A stretch of DNA of 64,000 nucleotides from NCBI RefSeq assembly GCF_012489685.1, contig NC_080043.1:16672223-16736222 (forward strand). The letters run 5' to 3'. Each line of letters starts with the position of its first letter. Within the stretch, counting starts at the first letter, position 1. A program made the position numbers and the translations under genes. Positions 34,515 to 46,101 of this stretch are shown in pieces. The DNA is from Lotus japonicus (Eukaryota > Streptophyta > Magnoliopsida > Fabales > Fabaceae). Under the pieces are notes generated by a model. The model was given only the letters and a program-made list of their open reading frames with translations. It was not told the DNA's origin and searched no databases.

Positions 34515-37500
34515 GTTCAAACAAACATCATGGGTTGGGGATGCCATGCTATAAAAATGTTTATGAGTTGTTCATCCCCAACTGTTCAGATATATTGCAA
34601 AACATGAACGGAAATGTTAAGCTTGTATTCTTAGCAAGCATCATTAACTTTCTAGTAGTAAGAACAAAAAAATTCTTTTTTAAGCTTCATTATTTCCTGG
34701 AAGGTCTGATATGATTTCCTCCATAACAGTAGGACTTTGGTATGACATGCATATTTTGAAGTCCCCCCCCACCGTTTCATATAGTTTTCTGTGAGAAGTA
34801 ATAAGAAAAGGAAAATATGGTTTTTATTGCTTGCAGTGCCTTGATGACACTAAGGAAAGAATCAGGAACATGTTCAACAAGGTTGAGCTTTCTATTTCTT
34901 CTTATGATACAGCTTGGGTGGCGATGGTTCCTTCTTCAACTTCGTCCGGTGCCCCGCTTTTCCCTCAATGCTTAAACTGGTTGTTAGATAGTCAACTCTT
35001 TGATGGCTCCTGGGGTCTTCCTGATCGCCATCCATTGTTGATGAATGATGCTCTCTTATCTACTTTAGCATGTATCCTTGCATTAAAGCAATGGGGTATT
35101 GGTGAAGATCTAATGGACAAGGGTACTTTACTCTTCTACTAGCAATTAATTTTTCTACTGTTATAGAAATGAATTTTCCTTGATATTCCTGCAGGTCTTA
35201 AATTTCTTGAGTCAAATATTACCTCAATCAATGATGAGAACCAACACACTCCCATAGGATTTGATCTACTTTTTCCTTCTATGATTGAATATGCACAAAA
35301 TTTGGGAATCAACCTTCCAATTGGAGCTATAAGCTTGGAAGCAATGATCCGGAAGAGAGAGATAGAGCTCCAAAGGTATTATTTTTGTTTTCTCTTGGAA
35401 ATATTTTTTACTACATTGGAAATATTTCTGATATTCAAGATTCTTTTAATAACTTGTAGGTGCTAAGAATTTAAAATTAGAGAGATATTATTTTCTATTT
35501 TAATAACCGACTTCTTTCTGCTGCATTTTTCTTCCCTTAGAGGCAGTCATAGCAATTCAGAAGGGTGGAGAGCATATCTAGCATATGTTTCAGAAGGAAT
35601 GTTGAACTCACAGGACTGGAGTGCAATAATGAAGCATCAAAGGAAGAATGGATCTTTGTTTAATTCACCTTCTACAACAGCAGCTGCATTTCAGCACCTT
35701 AAGAATGCTGATTGTCTTAGTTACCTCCAATCTGTGTTAGAAAAGTTTGGGAATGCAGGTACATTTTCAGACTCCTGTTCTGTATCTATTTACTGAAACT
35801 AACTTTTTGTATATTAATGGGCCCTTTTGTTTTTCAAAAATTCAGTTCCAACAGTTTCTCCTCTGGATATATATGCCCGTCTCTATATGATTGATAATCT
35901 TGAAAGGTTGGGCATTGATCATCATTTCAAATCGGAAGTTCGAAGTGTATTGGAAGAAACACACAGGTAATAATCCATTTGAGATGCTTGCACGGTTGCA
36001 CCTGTTCAAGTAAAATACTTAATGTAAATAACTGGAGAAGTAGCAAAGAAACTATAAATGTGTCTGATGAAAATATTCATCAGCGCTTGATAGTAAATTA
36101 GAAGGCACTCTAGCATTACAGAAACTTTTAACTTTTGTCCGTTGAATCTCACTACATTTAACTTCTGGAAAAATAGATATTGGATGCAAGGAATGGAAGA
36201 TATTTTCTTAGACCCCACCACCTGTGCAATGGCATTTCGTATGTTGCGTCTCAATGGCTATGATGTATCTTCAGGTTGGATCATTTGTTACATTTTAGTA
36301 GTTAAGACTTTTTATCTAAAGAAAAAAGACCAACATAGCTAATCTGTATGTTGTCTTTGCAGATCCATTTTATCAATATTCTGAAGATAAATTTTCCAAT
36401 TCCTTGAAAGGGTACTTGAAGGATGTTGGTGCTATTTTAGAGCTATATAGGGCTTCACAAGTCATTATACATCCTGATGAATCAGTTTTGGTGAAACAAA
36501 GTTCCTGGACAAGACAGCTTCTGAAGCACTATTCTTCCCCTCATCGTGTATATGCTGATAAACTTCGTAGTCATGTTTACCACGAGGTACTTTCCTGTCT
36601 GAATCTTTCACAAAAGCTAGCTACATATTTTCCTAAATTCTTATAACCCTTTCTGATAACTGCATTGTATTTACACTTTAGGTCAATGAGGCTCTTAATT
36701 TTCCTTATCATTCAAATTTGGAGCGTTTGTTAAACAGAAGATCAATAGAGCATTACAATGTAGAAGAAATAAGGATTTTAAAAACATCATACAGGTGGGC
36801 CTATGGTCGTATATTTTTTCCCCCATGTCTCATGTCCCTTTTCTTTTCTGATATCAAATTCTTGATTGTTAGTATGGCCCAGATCTTGCAATCTTGCAAA
36901 CCAAGAAACTCTAAATCTAGCAGTAGAAGACTTCAATATTTTCCAATCAATACATGGTAAAGAGTTCAAGCAACTTGCAAGGTATATGTTTCTTTTCCTT
37001 TCATTTTCCCCTTTTATTTATCACATATTTGGTCTGGCTAGATATCAATATAGAAAGATCATAATCATAGCTGAGGTAATAGTATTGCAAACACCAATAA
37101 TTTTAATTTTATCTTCTTCATGCTTTTCTTCTGGCCTGAAGTCATTAAGGGATCTAGGTTATTTTGTTTATGCTAGTAGTTATGCTTTATTTTGTGAAAA
37201 TATTATTTCAATGTGTGTCATAAAGACAGAACATGCTTTTCCACAAATGTGACCTAACTATATCCCATCATATGCAGGTGGTATACTGAGAGCAGGCTTG
37301 ACAAACTAAAGTTTGCAAGGAGTAAACTGGCCTATAATTGCTTCCTCTGTGCAGCTACTCTATTTTCTCCTGAACTATCTGATGCTCGCATCTCAATGGT
37401 GAAAAATGGGGTGCTTGTAACAATTGTTGATGATTTCTTTGATGTTGGAAGTTCTGAAGAAGAGCAAGTGGACCTTATTCAACTAGTTGAGCAGTATATT

Positions 37501-38369
37501 TCTTTTCTTAGTTACATCTGCATGCCCTTGATTTCTTTTGAATTCTATTATAACTTTTCTGCTCAAAAAGTGATGTTATGGAAATGAAACTGTAGGTGGG
37601 ATGCAGATATCAACACTTTGTGTTGTTCGGAGACAGTTAAGATAATATTTTCTGCGATTCACAGCACAACTTGTGAGATTGGGGAGAAATCAGTTAAGCG
37701 GCAAGGACGTAACGTGAAAGATGATGTTATCCGAAATGTGAGATTTTCCTTCATCCTTCTCTTCCTATTTTTCGACAAATGTTATTGTGATTTTCCAGTA
37801 CATTCAAATGTAAATGAAAAGTGGATTTAGCCCTGCAGCTGCATCCTCTCCCCATTGAAATGAAAGAATTCTAATGATAAATATTGTCCCTGCAAGACCC
37901 TTGAATATGGCCCTACCATATGTTCTGAATGTAGATGAAATATTTGTGAGAATTTTCTCCTAAGTTTACTTCAAGGACATGAAAATTGAAATTGTATCAT
38001 AAAGGCCTAATGGCGATCAACCGGTTCAGGTTTTTCTTAATTACCGGACTGAACTGACTTTGTTTTCTTTGCAGTGGCTGAATTTGATGCGGTCTATGTT
38101 TACAGAAGCTGAGTGGTTAAGAAGCAAGTTTGTTCCAACAATTGATGATTATATGCAAAATGCGTTCGTATCATTAGGCTTGGGAGCAATTGTCCTTCCA
38201 GCCCTCTATCTCTTAGGACCTAAGCTTTCAAATGAAGTTACTGAAAGTCATGAACTGAATAGTCTGTTTAAGCTCATGAGTACTTGTGGGCGTCTTCTCA
38301 ATGATATCCGCACATTTAAGGCAGCACATGTTGGAAGATCTTCTTCTAATTCCGGTAGGCCTTTTGCAA

Positions 38370-40246
38370 AGAAGAACACCGTTTGAAGCATGGTATGGTT
38401 ACAAACCTGAATTGCTTAATTTGAAGACATTTGGCTGCTTGTGTTTCTCTCACATTCCTCATGTAAAGAGAGACAAACTAGACAAGAAAGCAGAATCTGG
38501 GATTTTTACAGGATCTATTTTCCACATCAGAATAAAATAATTGTTAGTAGGGATGTTAAATTCATGGAGTCAGATAGCTGGAGTTGGGAAGATGAAAATA
38601 AATCTGAATTCCAGGAGGAGAATGAAGATGTGGATGATGAACCAGTCAGAGGAACAAGATTACTTTCTGAAGTTTATCAAAGGTGCAATCTTGCTGTCAT
38701 GGAGCCTGCTGGATATGAAGAAGCTGCAACTGATCAAAAGTGGATAAATGCAATGATGGAGGAGCTGAAAATGATTGAAAAAAATCAGACATGGGAGTTG
38801 ATGGACAGACCAAATCATAAGAAAGCCATTGGAGTCAAGTGGGTTTATAGAACCAAGCTTAATCCTGATGGTTCTGTGAACAAGCATAAGGCAAGACTTG
38901 TTGTCAAGGGTTATGCCCAAATGTTTGGGGTGGATTTCTCTGAAACATTTGCCCCAGTTGCAAGGTTGGATACAATAAGGCTGCTGCTTGCACTTGCTGC
39001 ACAAAATGATTGGATTGTACACCAATTGGATGTCAAATCAGCCTTTTTGAATGGATACTTGGAGGAAGAAATTTTTGTTGAACAACCAGAAGGATTTGTT
39101 CTTCAAGGACAAGAAGATAAGGTTTATCGATTAAAGAAGGCATTGTATGGCTTAAAACAAGCACCAAGGTCTTGGTACAGCAGAATTGATACACATTTAG
39201 AAAGCTTAGGCTTCGTGAAAAGTCTAAGTGAGTCTACCTTATATGTTAAAAAGGTGGATGAAGATATACTTGTGTTATCTCTATATGTTGATGATCTATT
39301 CGTTACAGGAAGTAGCAAGAAGATGATTGACAAGTTTAAAAAAGAAATAGAAGATGTCTTTGAAATGACCGATCTTGGAAAGATGACATTCTTTCTTGGT
39401 ATGCAAGTGCAGCAAAAGCAACATGAAATATTTGTGTGTCAGGAAAAGTATGCAAAGGAAGTCCTCAAGAAGTTCAACATGGAAGAGTGCCATCCAACAG
39501 CTACTCCAATGAATCAAAAGGAGAAGTTTTGCAAAGAAGATGGAGCTGAAAAGATTGATGAAAAGCTGTACAGAAGCTTAATAGGATGCTTGATGTATTT
39601 AACAAGTACCAGACCAGATATCATGCATTCAGTGAGTTTGCTATCAAGGTACATACATTGTCCAAGTGAAATTCATTTTCAAGCAGCAAAAAGAATTCTT
39701 AGATATGTTAGAGGAACCACTGATTATGGAATAAGATACAGGCAAGTAAAAAGCTTCAGCTTTCATGGTTATTCTGATAGTGATTGGGCAGGATGTGTTG
39801 ATGACATGAGAAGCACCTCTGGTTATTGTTTTACTCTTGGTTCTGGAGTTTTTTCATGGTGTTCTAAAAAGCAAGAAATTATAGCTCAGTCTACAGCGGA
39901 AGCCGAGTATGTAGCTGTTGCTGCTGCTGTGAATCAAACTCTTTGGATTAGGAAAATCATGGCAGATTTGCACATGGAACAACATGGTAGCACTCAGATT
40001 TTGGTGGACAATCAGGCTGCAATTGCAATATCCAATGATCCAGTGTTTCATGGAAAAACAAAGCACTTCAAGATAAAGCTTTATTTTCTAAGAGAGGTTC
40101 AAAGGGAAGGAGAAGTGAAGCTAATCTACAGCAAGACAGAAAATCAAGTAGCTGATATCCTAACCAAGGCACTTCCAAAATCCAGATTTGAGTTCTTGAG
40201 GCAAAAGCTTGGAGTTTGCAGTTCCAAAGTCAAGGAGGAGTGTTGA
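38370..40246 (+). pseudogene. Copia pol remnant: integrase C-terminus, reverse transcriptase, RNase H
   Basis: The integrase end reads [20 protein letters not shown]; a frameshift near 38505-38530 separates it from the rest. The continuous frame then runs to the stop at 40246 (about 570 codons) with copia RT landmarks KWVYRTKLNPDGSVNKHKAR, LDVKSAFLNG, YGLKQAPRSWY and YVDDLFVTG (both catalytic Asp kept, about 39286-39297). The RNase H end has DSDWAGCVDDMRSTSGYCF, AEAEYVA and ENQVADILTKALP. The RT to RNase H order and motifs define Ty1/copia. The open frame over 1.8 kb suggests a fairly recent insertion. Confidence 0.88.
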
Positions 40247-40525
40247 TTGATTGACTTTGAAATAAACAAACAGCAGAAGATTAATTTTTCTGCTATTATT
40301 TAGGAAAATAACAGTCTTATTGACTGATAAGATAGAGCTGTTTCAGCTTCTATTTTTTAGGCTTTCATCTAGTAGTTGTTATGTTTTTGAATTTGAATTT
40401 TATGTTGGTGATTTTGCTGTATAAAACCAGTTGCTATGCTGCTGAATAAAAATATGCTTTATGCTCCCAATTCTCTACTATCGTTCTTCTCTTCTACCCA
40501 TACTATATTTTTAAAATAACCAACA
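40241..40525 (+). repeat. 3' LTR of the copia element (285 bp)
   Basis: TGTTG...CAACA ends, directly after the purine tract. It contains TGTATAAAACC (about 40419), a plausible TATA region, and AATAAAAATATG (about 40444), a possible poly(A) signal. Confidence 0.75.
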
Positions 40526-40904
40526 TAATGTTCCAATTCTGCTGCAGAGAGAATCTGAGGAAGGGAAATTGAATGCAGTGACTCTGCATATTGTTCATGG
40601 CAATGGAGTTGTTACTGAAGAAGAAGCCATTGACAAGATAAAGGGTATTATTGAGGATAAGAGAAGGGAGCTCCTGAGATTAATTTTGCAGGAAAAAGGA
40701 AGTGTAGTTCCTAGAGCTTGCAAGGATTCGTTTTGGAAAATGATGAAAGTGTTGCACCTAGTTTACATGAAGGATGATGGATATACTTCAGAAGAGATGC
40801 ACTCTAGTGTAAATGCAGTATTGAAAGAGCCAATTGTCCTTGGTGATTTGTTGGTAGATTCTCAGCAGAACCTTAGCCCTCTGTTAAAGCCACAAGTGGT
40901 GTGA

Positions 40905-41463
40905 TGCCTCAGTTCAATTACTTCACAGACACGGCAACTGTTCTTGCAACGTTTTAGGTAAATGAGGGGGGAATGATACTATCATCTGCAAAATTGTTTT
41001 TTTGGTAAATCTGCTTAATGGCATTGTGTATAGGCTTAAATATGTTTTTAGTCCCTGACTTTTAAAGAAGAATCTAATCAGGTCCCTATATAAAATTCTT
41101 AGCACTTAGTCCTTGGATTTCTTTTAATAGATAAAATTGTTTGTGTCCATTTTTTACTGATAATTGTGCACGTGATGACCAGGGGTGACTACGTGGACAT
41201 TTTAGCACTTTTATAAAAATTTAATCACATTTGACCAAAGAATACCAATGAAAGAAAAACCCAAAAACCCTCTAAGACTCCCAAGAGCCGGCAACCAACC
41301 AAAACCTGCTCTTTAGACACTTATAACAACAACAGTCACATAAATAATATAACAGTTCAATCATTATGTAATGAATCATTTTCAAATTATGTAATATTTA
41401 CAAAGGGATCATTCTCTCTAGGTTTCACATATTTTAACATTAATAAACAATGATCAACTAACA
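40905..41463. other. KS-B 3' flank up to the Ty3 element
   Basis: 41000-41110 matches the KS-A 3' flank apart from an insert reading GCTTAAATATGTTTTTAGTC. No gene was seen. Confidence 0.5.
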
Positions 41464-42279
41464 TGTTGGCCCAAAATGTTTGGCCCAAAACGCAACAACT
41501 TTGGCCCAAAGCGCATGGGGCAGTCGAGTATGGAGCAAGGGAATTACGAAGAAACGCCAAGTTAGAAGAGTAGTCGAATTCGACAAAAGAACATTGGCAA
41601 CCGCTGCTACAAACACGGGCACATTTAACACGTGCAGCATTGACTGAGTCAGTTTCTCACCACAATGATCGAGTACGTGGCCAATAAACAGTTAAGCAGT
41701 TGAGGAACACGATCTCCACCACCACGCATGGAACTTCCGGGACAAGCATCAGATCGTGGGGGGAAACCAGACCCACTAACCCATCCATCATAGAAGAAAA
41801 CCGCCAAGGGCACGCGGGACATGAAGCTCTATAAATAGGAGAATCCAATTCAGAAAAGGGGTTCCCAACTCAGCTCTAAAAAGTCACTAAAAAGCTCTCA
41901 TGTCCGCATCAAAGAGACTCAACGAGCCTAACGTGATCATGGAGGAGTATGTTGCCGAACCAGCACTTTACGATTCCTGCACTTAGATTTTCGAAGTTGT
42001 TGTTGTTACTGCTTTTGTTAGATTGGTTGTCGAATTTATAAGTTTGGGTTTGTGTAAAGATTTGAATTAATGAATCTTACTTTCAAGCACGATTGATTGT
42101 TTTGCATTTTGTTTTCGAATCTTCATTTCTTTTTATCTTTTGACACACGGTTGTCGAAAACCCAATTTCACACGCGCTTTGGCAAGACGTTTTCCCAAAA
42201 GAACCCTTAATTTGCAAACGCTTAAACTTTTTCCAGTCGAACTTGGAAGATGTTTGTTTACCAAATATCACGGTAAACA
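41464..42279 (+). repeat. 5' LTR of the Ty3 element (816 bp)
   Basis: Starts TGTTGGCCCAAAATG, ends CACGGTAAACA. A TATA box, CTATAAATAGG, lies at 41828-41838. It has 53 bp (about 41611-41663) that the 3' LTR lacks. Confidence 0.92.
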
Positions 42280-42399
42280 AATTGGCACACCTGGTGGGAC
42301 CGTTTTTGTGAAAACCAAGTTTTACAGAAGCGTTTTGTGTGAAGTTCTAGTGTGAAGTTTTATCGTTTTTGCTGCTTGTTTACTTGCGTGAGTTGGTTT

Positions 42400-45300
42400 A
42401 TGCACTTGAGAAGCGGCAGGACAATAAGTATGGTGAACAATCGAGGTAGGACCTCCCCACAGGGATCCAATGTGGTGAATCAGAATAGCCCCGGTGGGAG
42501 AAGTAGTAATAATGAGGAGGATTTGCCCCCTGGGACGAATCTTGGCCTCATATCACCACCTCAGGGTGTAATGATGTCAACCGTGGCTGAGATACCTATC
42601 TCTACCACGGCTCAGGTCGTGACAATGCCAACTGTGACGAGAGGAGTGGCCAACGTGGCCCAAACATCCTTTATGCCAAACCTTCCTCCGCCTACGAGAG
42701 ATATGCCATTTGGCATGCCTACATCATTGATGCATGGCTTGCAGGGCAATTATTCGACGTTCTCCGAGAATGTGCCACCTTTTGGGATGCCTCCATTCGG
42801 GGCAAATGGCACAGTGATGAATTTAGGAAATCGAGTGAGCCGTCCTAGCTTTGCCACGGGGCAAAGTTCACAAATGTACATGCCCACGGGTATGAACTCT
42901 CGGTCACTTCAGGCTATCAGGCAGCAGTTCGACGATAGCCAGCACGAGATGGTTAACATGTTATCTCGACAGATGAGGGAAATCTTCAACCCTTTGATCC
43001 AGAACATAAATGCCAACAACCAAGAGTTAGCCCATCAGATGGGGCGTTTGGCGACAGCATTAGGAGCACAAAACGAGGTAGCACCTCTGCCGAGAATTGA
43101 ACCAATTCCACCAGCCGCAATCCCAGCTCGTGGGCCCGTACAACCCTACCAACACGTAGGACACAACCCTTTGTTCGAAGAAAATGAAGGGGGACCACCG
43201 GGGCCGCAGAACGTATACATGGTAAATAGGGATGAGCACGCTGATGGAGTGATGGAAATTATTCGACAACAAAATGCTGGGGGTCAACAAAACGTTGCTG
43301 CTGTGGTCGAACACTTGCTAAATCAGCACGATTTTAATGTAGGTTTTGCTAACAGACCCCATTTTATTTCAGCCTTCACTGAAGAGGTTCTCGATGCGGA
43401 ACTCCCTAGAGGTTGGAAAGTCCCAAAGTTCACTAAGTTCTCTGGGGACTCAGGGGAGTCTACTGTAGAACACGTGGCGAGATACCAGATTGAGGCTGGA
43501 GCCCTGACCATTAACGAAAATTTGAAAATGAAGTACTTTCCAAGTTCTTTAACTAAGAACGCGTTCACATGGTTCACAACCCTTGCTCCTAGGTCAGTCC
43601 ACACTTGGACACAATTGGAAAGGATTTTCCATGAGCAGTTCTTCAGAGGGGAGTGCAAAGTGAGTCTAAAGGATCTGGCTAGCGTCAAAAGAAAGAATGC
43701 CGAATCTATTGATGACTATCTGAATAGATTCAAGATGTTAAAATCTCGATATTTTACTCATGTCCCAGAACATGAGTTGGTTGTTTTGGCCGCAGGTGGT
43801 TTAGAGTATTCGATTAGAAAGATACTCGACACGCAGTATATTCGAGATATGTCTCAACTCGCTGATAGAGTAAGGCATGTCGAATTACTCAAAGCGGAGA
43901 AAAACGATGAAAGAGCTAAGACAACTCACAAATGGCCTAAAAAAGAGAAAGTGACCTACATAGATACAGAACTGGTGTGCCCAACACAGTACAATTGCCA
44001 CGAGGTCACCTCCGAAGTCGACATTAACGACATCAATCTGGCTGAGCTCCAGCCAGGAGACCCTTATGTGTGCAAGGCATTAAAGCCTTATGAAAACAAG
44101 TTGGGAGAAGAATCTCCCAAAGACAGCATTCCTACTGTCAAAACTTATACTTTTGATGTCACCAAATGTGATGCAATTTATGACATACTTGTCTCCGATG
44201 GGTTAATTGTGGTCCCTAAAGACCAAAAACAGCCTTCTCCTGAACAGAAGAAGGGCAACAAATACTGTAAGTATCATAACTTTTTTGGCCATTGGACCTC
44301 ACAGTGTGTTCGTTTCAGGGACCTTGTTCAAGGAGCACTGGATTCTGGCAGGCTCAAATATGGCGAAAAGACTAAAGGCCAAGTGAAAGTCGACTCAGAT
44401 CCACTCCAGAAAGCTGAAGCCAATTATGTGGAGCCCCTCCACATTTGCATGGTAGACATCACCGAGAAGCTCGACTCCGGCTTGATTCTGGAAGAAACAG
44501 AAACAAAAGAGGTGGCAGTCGAAGCACCAGTTGAAGAAGTTAGCTTGGAAGAGGTTTACCCCAAAGCGGGAGAAACTTTTATCGAGTTCCTGTCTCGAAG
44601 CCAAGATGAAGAAAATGAAGTCATGCTGTGCCCTAGATGCAGCGCTGTTTTCAACAAGTCAGCGGCCAAGGCTTACCAAGACTCTGAAATGAAGAGGCAT
44701 TATCAACAACAAAAAGCACCTGTGGCCAGAAGATTGACTTTCCCTCATGAAGAGGTCGCCACCCATATGGATCAAGATCGAAAAGGGAAGAGCAAAACTT
44801 ATCTCCCCAATGCTGAGGTGCCAAAAAACAAATGGTTCCGGTCAGCACCACCTTAACCAAAGCCAAGGCAGAAATGGCAGAAAATCGACTTGGGCCAAGG
44901 ATCTTCATACGTTAACAATTCTCAGGTGTCAAGAAACTACTCCTATGGCTCGAGGAACTACTATGGGCCAGAACAGATGACCAGGACCCAATTCCGACGC
45001 TTCTTAAGGAAAAGAAAGGCGGAGCGAGAAAGGGGTGGTAAATTTCGATCCCTGTGGGATATCAAGCCTGCAGATGCCTCCGAAAACAAGTCAAGCGTGG
45101 CATCTATCATCAATCATCTAGACCAAGCCATCAAGCAAGGGATGACCCTGCCAAACCCCATTCAAGAGAAGGCAAATGTGGCTGCTGGGGATGAAGATGA
45201 AGATGAAGACATGCTAGAGGACTTCGACGAAAGTGATGGGGAAGACCTCAACATCATTTGCATAGTGTCCATACTCCCGGCTGACTTCGACCGAGTCTCA

Positions 45301-46101
45301 GAGGTCATTGAAGGCGACGAGGACTACTATGTCGAGGAAGAGGCAGATGATAACCCGTTATGCTATTATGTCATGCAGAGAGGAGCTGTTGAAGACGACA
45401 GGGTTATTTTCCAAAGGCCTTCAGAGCACATGAAGAGTCACTTGAAGCCACTATTTGTGTGGGTCAAAGTGGAAGACAAAGGAGTCAATAAGATACTTGT
45501 CGACGGTGGTGCTGCTATCAACCTGATGCCCAGGTTCATGATGAAGAGGTTGGGCAAGATAGCGACAGATTTGATTCCCCATGACATGGTTTTATCAGAC
45601 TATGAAGGCAAAACCAGCACCTCCATGGGTGCGATCATGCTGAATATTACAGTAGGGACAGTGAGTAGATCGACCTTGTTCATTGTGGTGCCTTCAAAGG
45701 CCAACTACAATCTTTTATTGGGCAGAGAATGGATCCATGGAGTAGGGGCAGTTCCTTCTACCCTACATCAGAGAATCTCCATATGGAAAGCAGATGGAGT
45801 TGTCGAGAATGTGCAAGCTGACCAAAGTTACTATTTGGTGGAAGCAGGCTATGTCGACAAGAAGAATTTTGAGAAGAGTTTAGCTACAATTGCTCCACTT
45901 GACACAGTGGCCAATCAGTATTTTAATCCTTACTCAGAGTATTCAGTGACGCTAGACCCAATTCGAGGATTGCACCTCAATGAATCATGCAAGGCGGATG
46001 CTATGAGTGGATGGCACAGTGACGAGGAAGAAGTTGCTACTAAAGAAGTGGCAAGTGATGAGGCTGCCACCAATGTGGCAACACAGCACAATGATGATTA
46101 A
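42400..46101 (+). pseudogene. Ty3 gag-pro frame
   Basis: The likely start is the ATG at 42400 (MHLRSGRTI, a usual gag opening), 17 codons into the open frame. A capsid-type retrotrans_gag domain spans about 43420-43920 (FSGDSGESTVEHVARYQIEA, then LTKNAFTWFTTLAPRSVHTW). A zinc-binding C/H motif follows (KYCKYHNFFGHWTSQCVRF, about 44262-44318). One TAA at 44854-44856 interrupts the frame, which continues in the same phase through an acidic stretch to an aspartic protease (KILVDGGAAINLMPRF, about 45490-45540, and LLGREWIHG). The DGG active site is normal for this lineage. The frame ends TAA 46099-46101, overlapping the pol start. Without the stop the product would be about 1,230 residues. Confidence 0.88.

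Larger units (their letters stand above)
38321..40525 (+). mobile_element. 5'-truncated Ty1/copia retrotransposon inside KS-B
   Basis: The element keeps the end of integrase, reverse transcriptase, RNase H, a polypurine tract (CAAGGAGGAG) and one LTR (40241-40525, TGTTGATTGA to ACCAACA). The 5' LTR, gag, protease and most of integrase are absent. Its left junction falls exactly at the last base of KS exon 13; the right junction rejoins KS intron 13 at TAATGTTCC, the same bases found in KS-A at 25513. Bases 38321-38369 are of unclear origin. Confidence 0.85.
32768..40904 (+). pseudogene. ent-Kaurene synthase copy KS-B, disrupted
   Basis: Exon 1 (32768-32810, MSLSRLINPLSSTSG) and exons 3-14 are recognisable: 34837-35122, 35195-35375, 35541-35758, 35846-35966, 36177-36274, 36363-36586, 36682-36794, 36883-36981, 37278-37493, 37596-37737, 38075-38320, 40548-40904. 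From exon 3 on, each has exactly the same length as in KS-A, and DDFFD (about 37427-37441) is kept. Two lesions disable it. Exon 2 is reduced from 53 to 10 nt (about 34730), which breaks the frame after the transit peptide. In addition, intron 13 has lost its GT donor and most of its sequence to a copia fragment, so read-through stops at 38383 and drops the last 118 codons, including the Glu of the second metal-binding motif. A start inside exon 3 would give an untargeted protein. Confidence 0.9.

Noticed and set aside
38441..40246. 601-codon open frame as a host gene
   Set aside because: Its motifs are Ty1/copia RT and RNase H and it lies inside KS-B intron 13 next to a copia LTR.
44854..44856. 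Programmed stop readthrough in gag
   Set aside because: The stop lies inside gag-pro, well before the protease, and other frames of the element also carry stops; mutation is the simpler reading.
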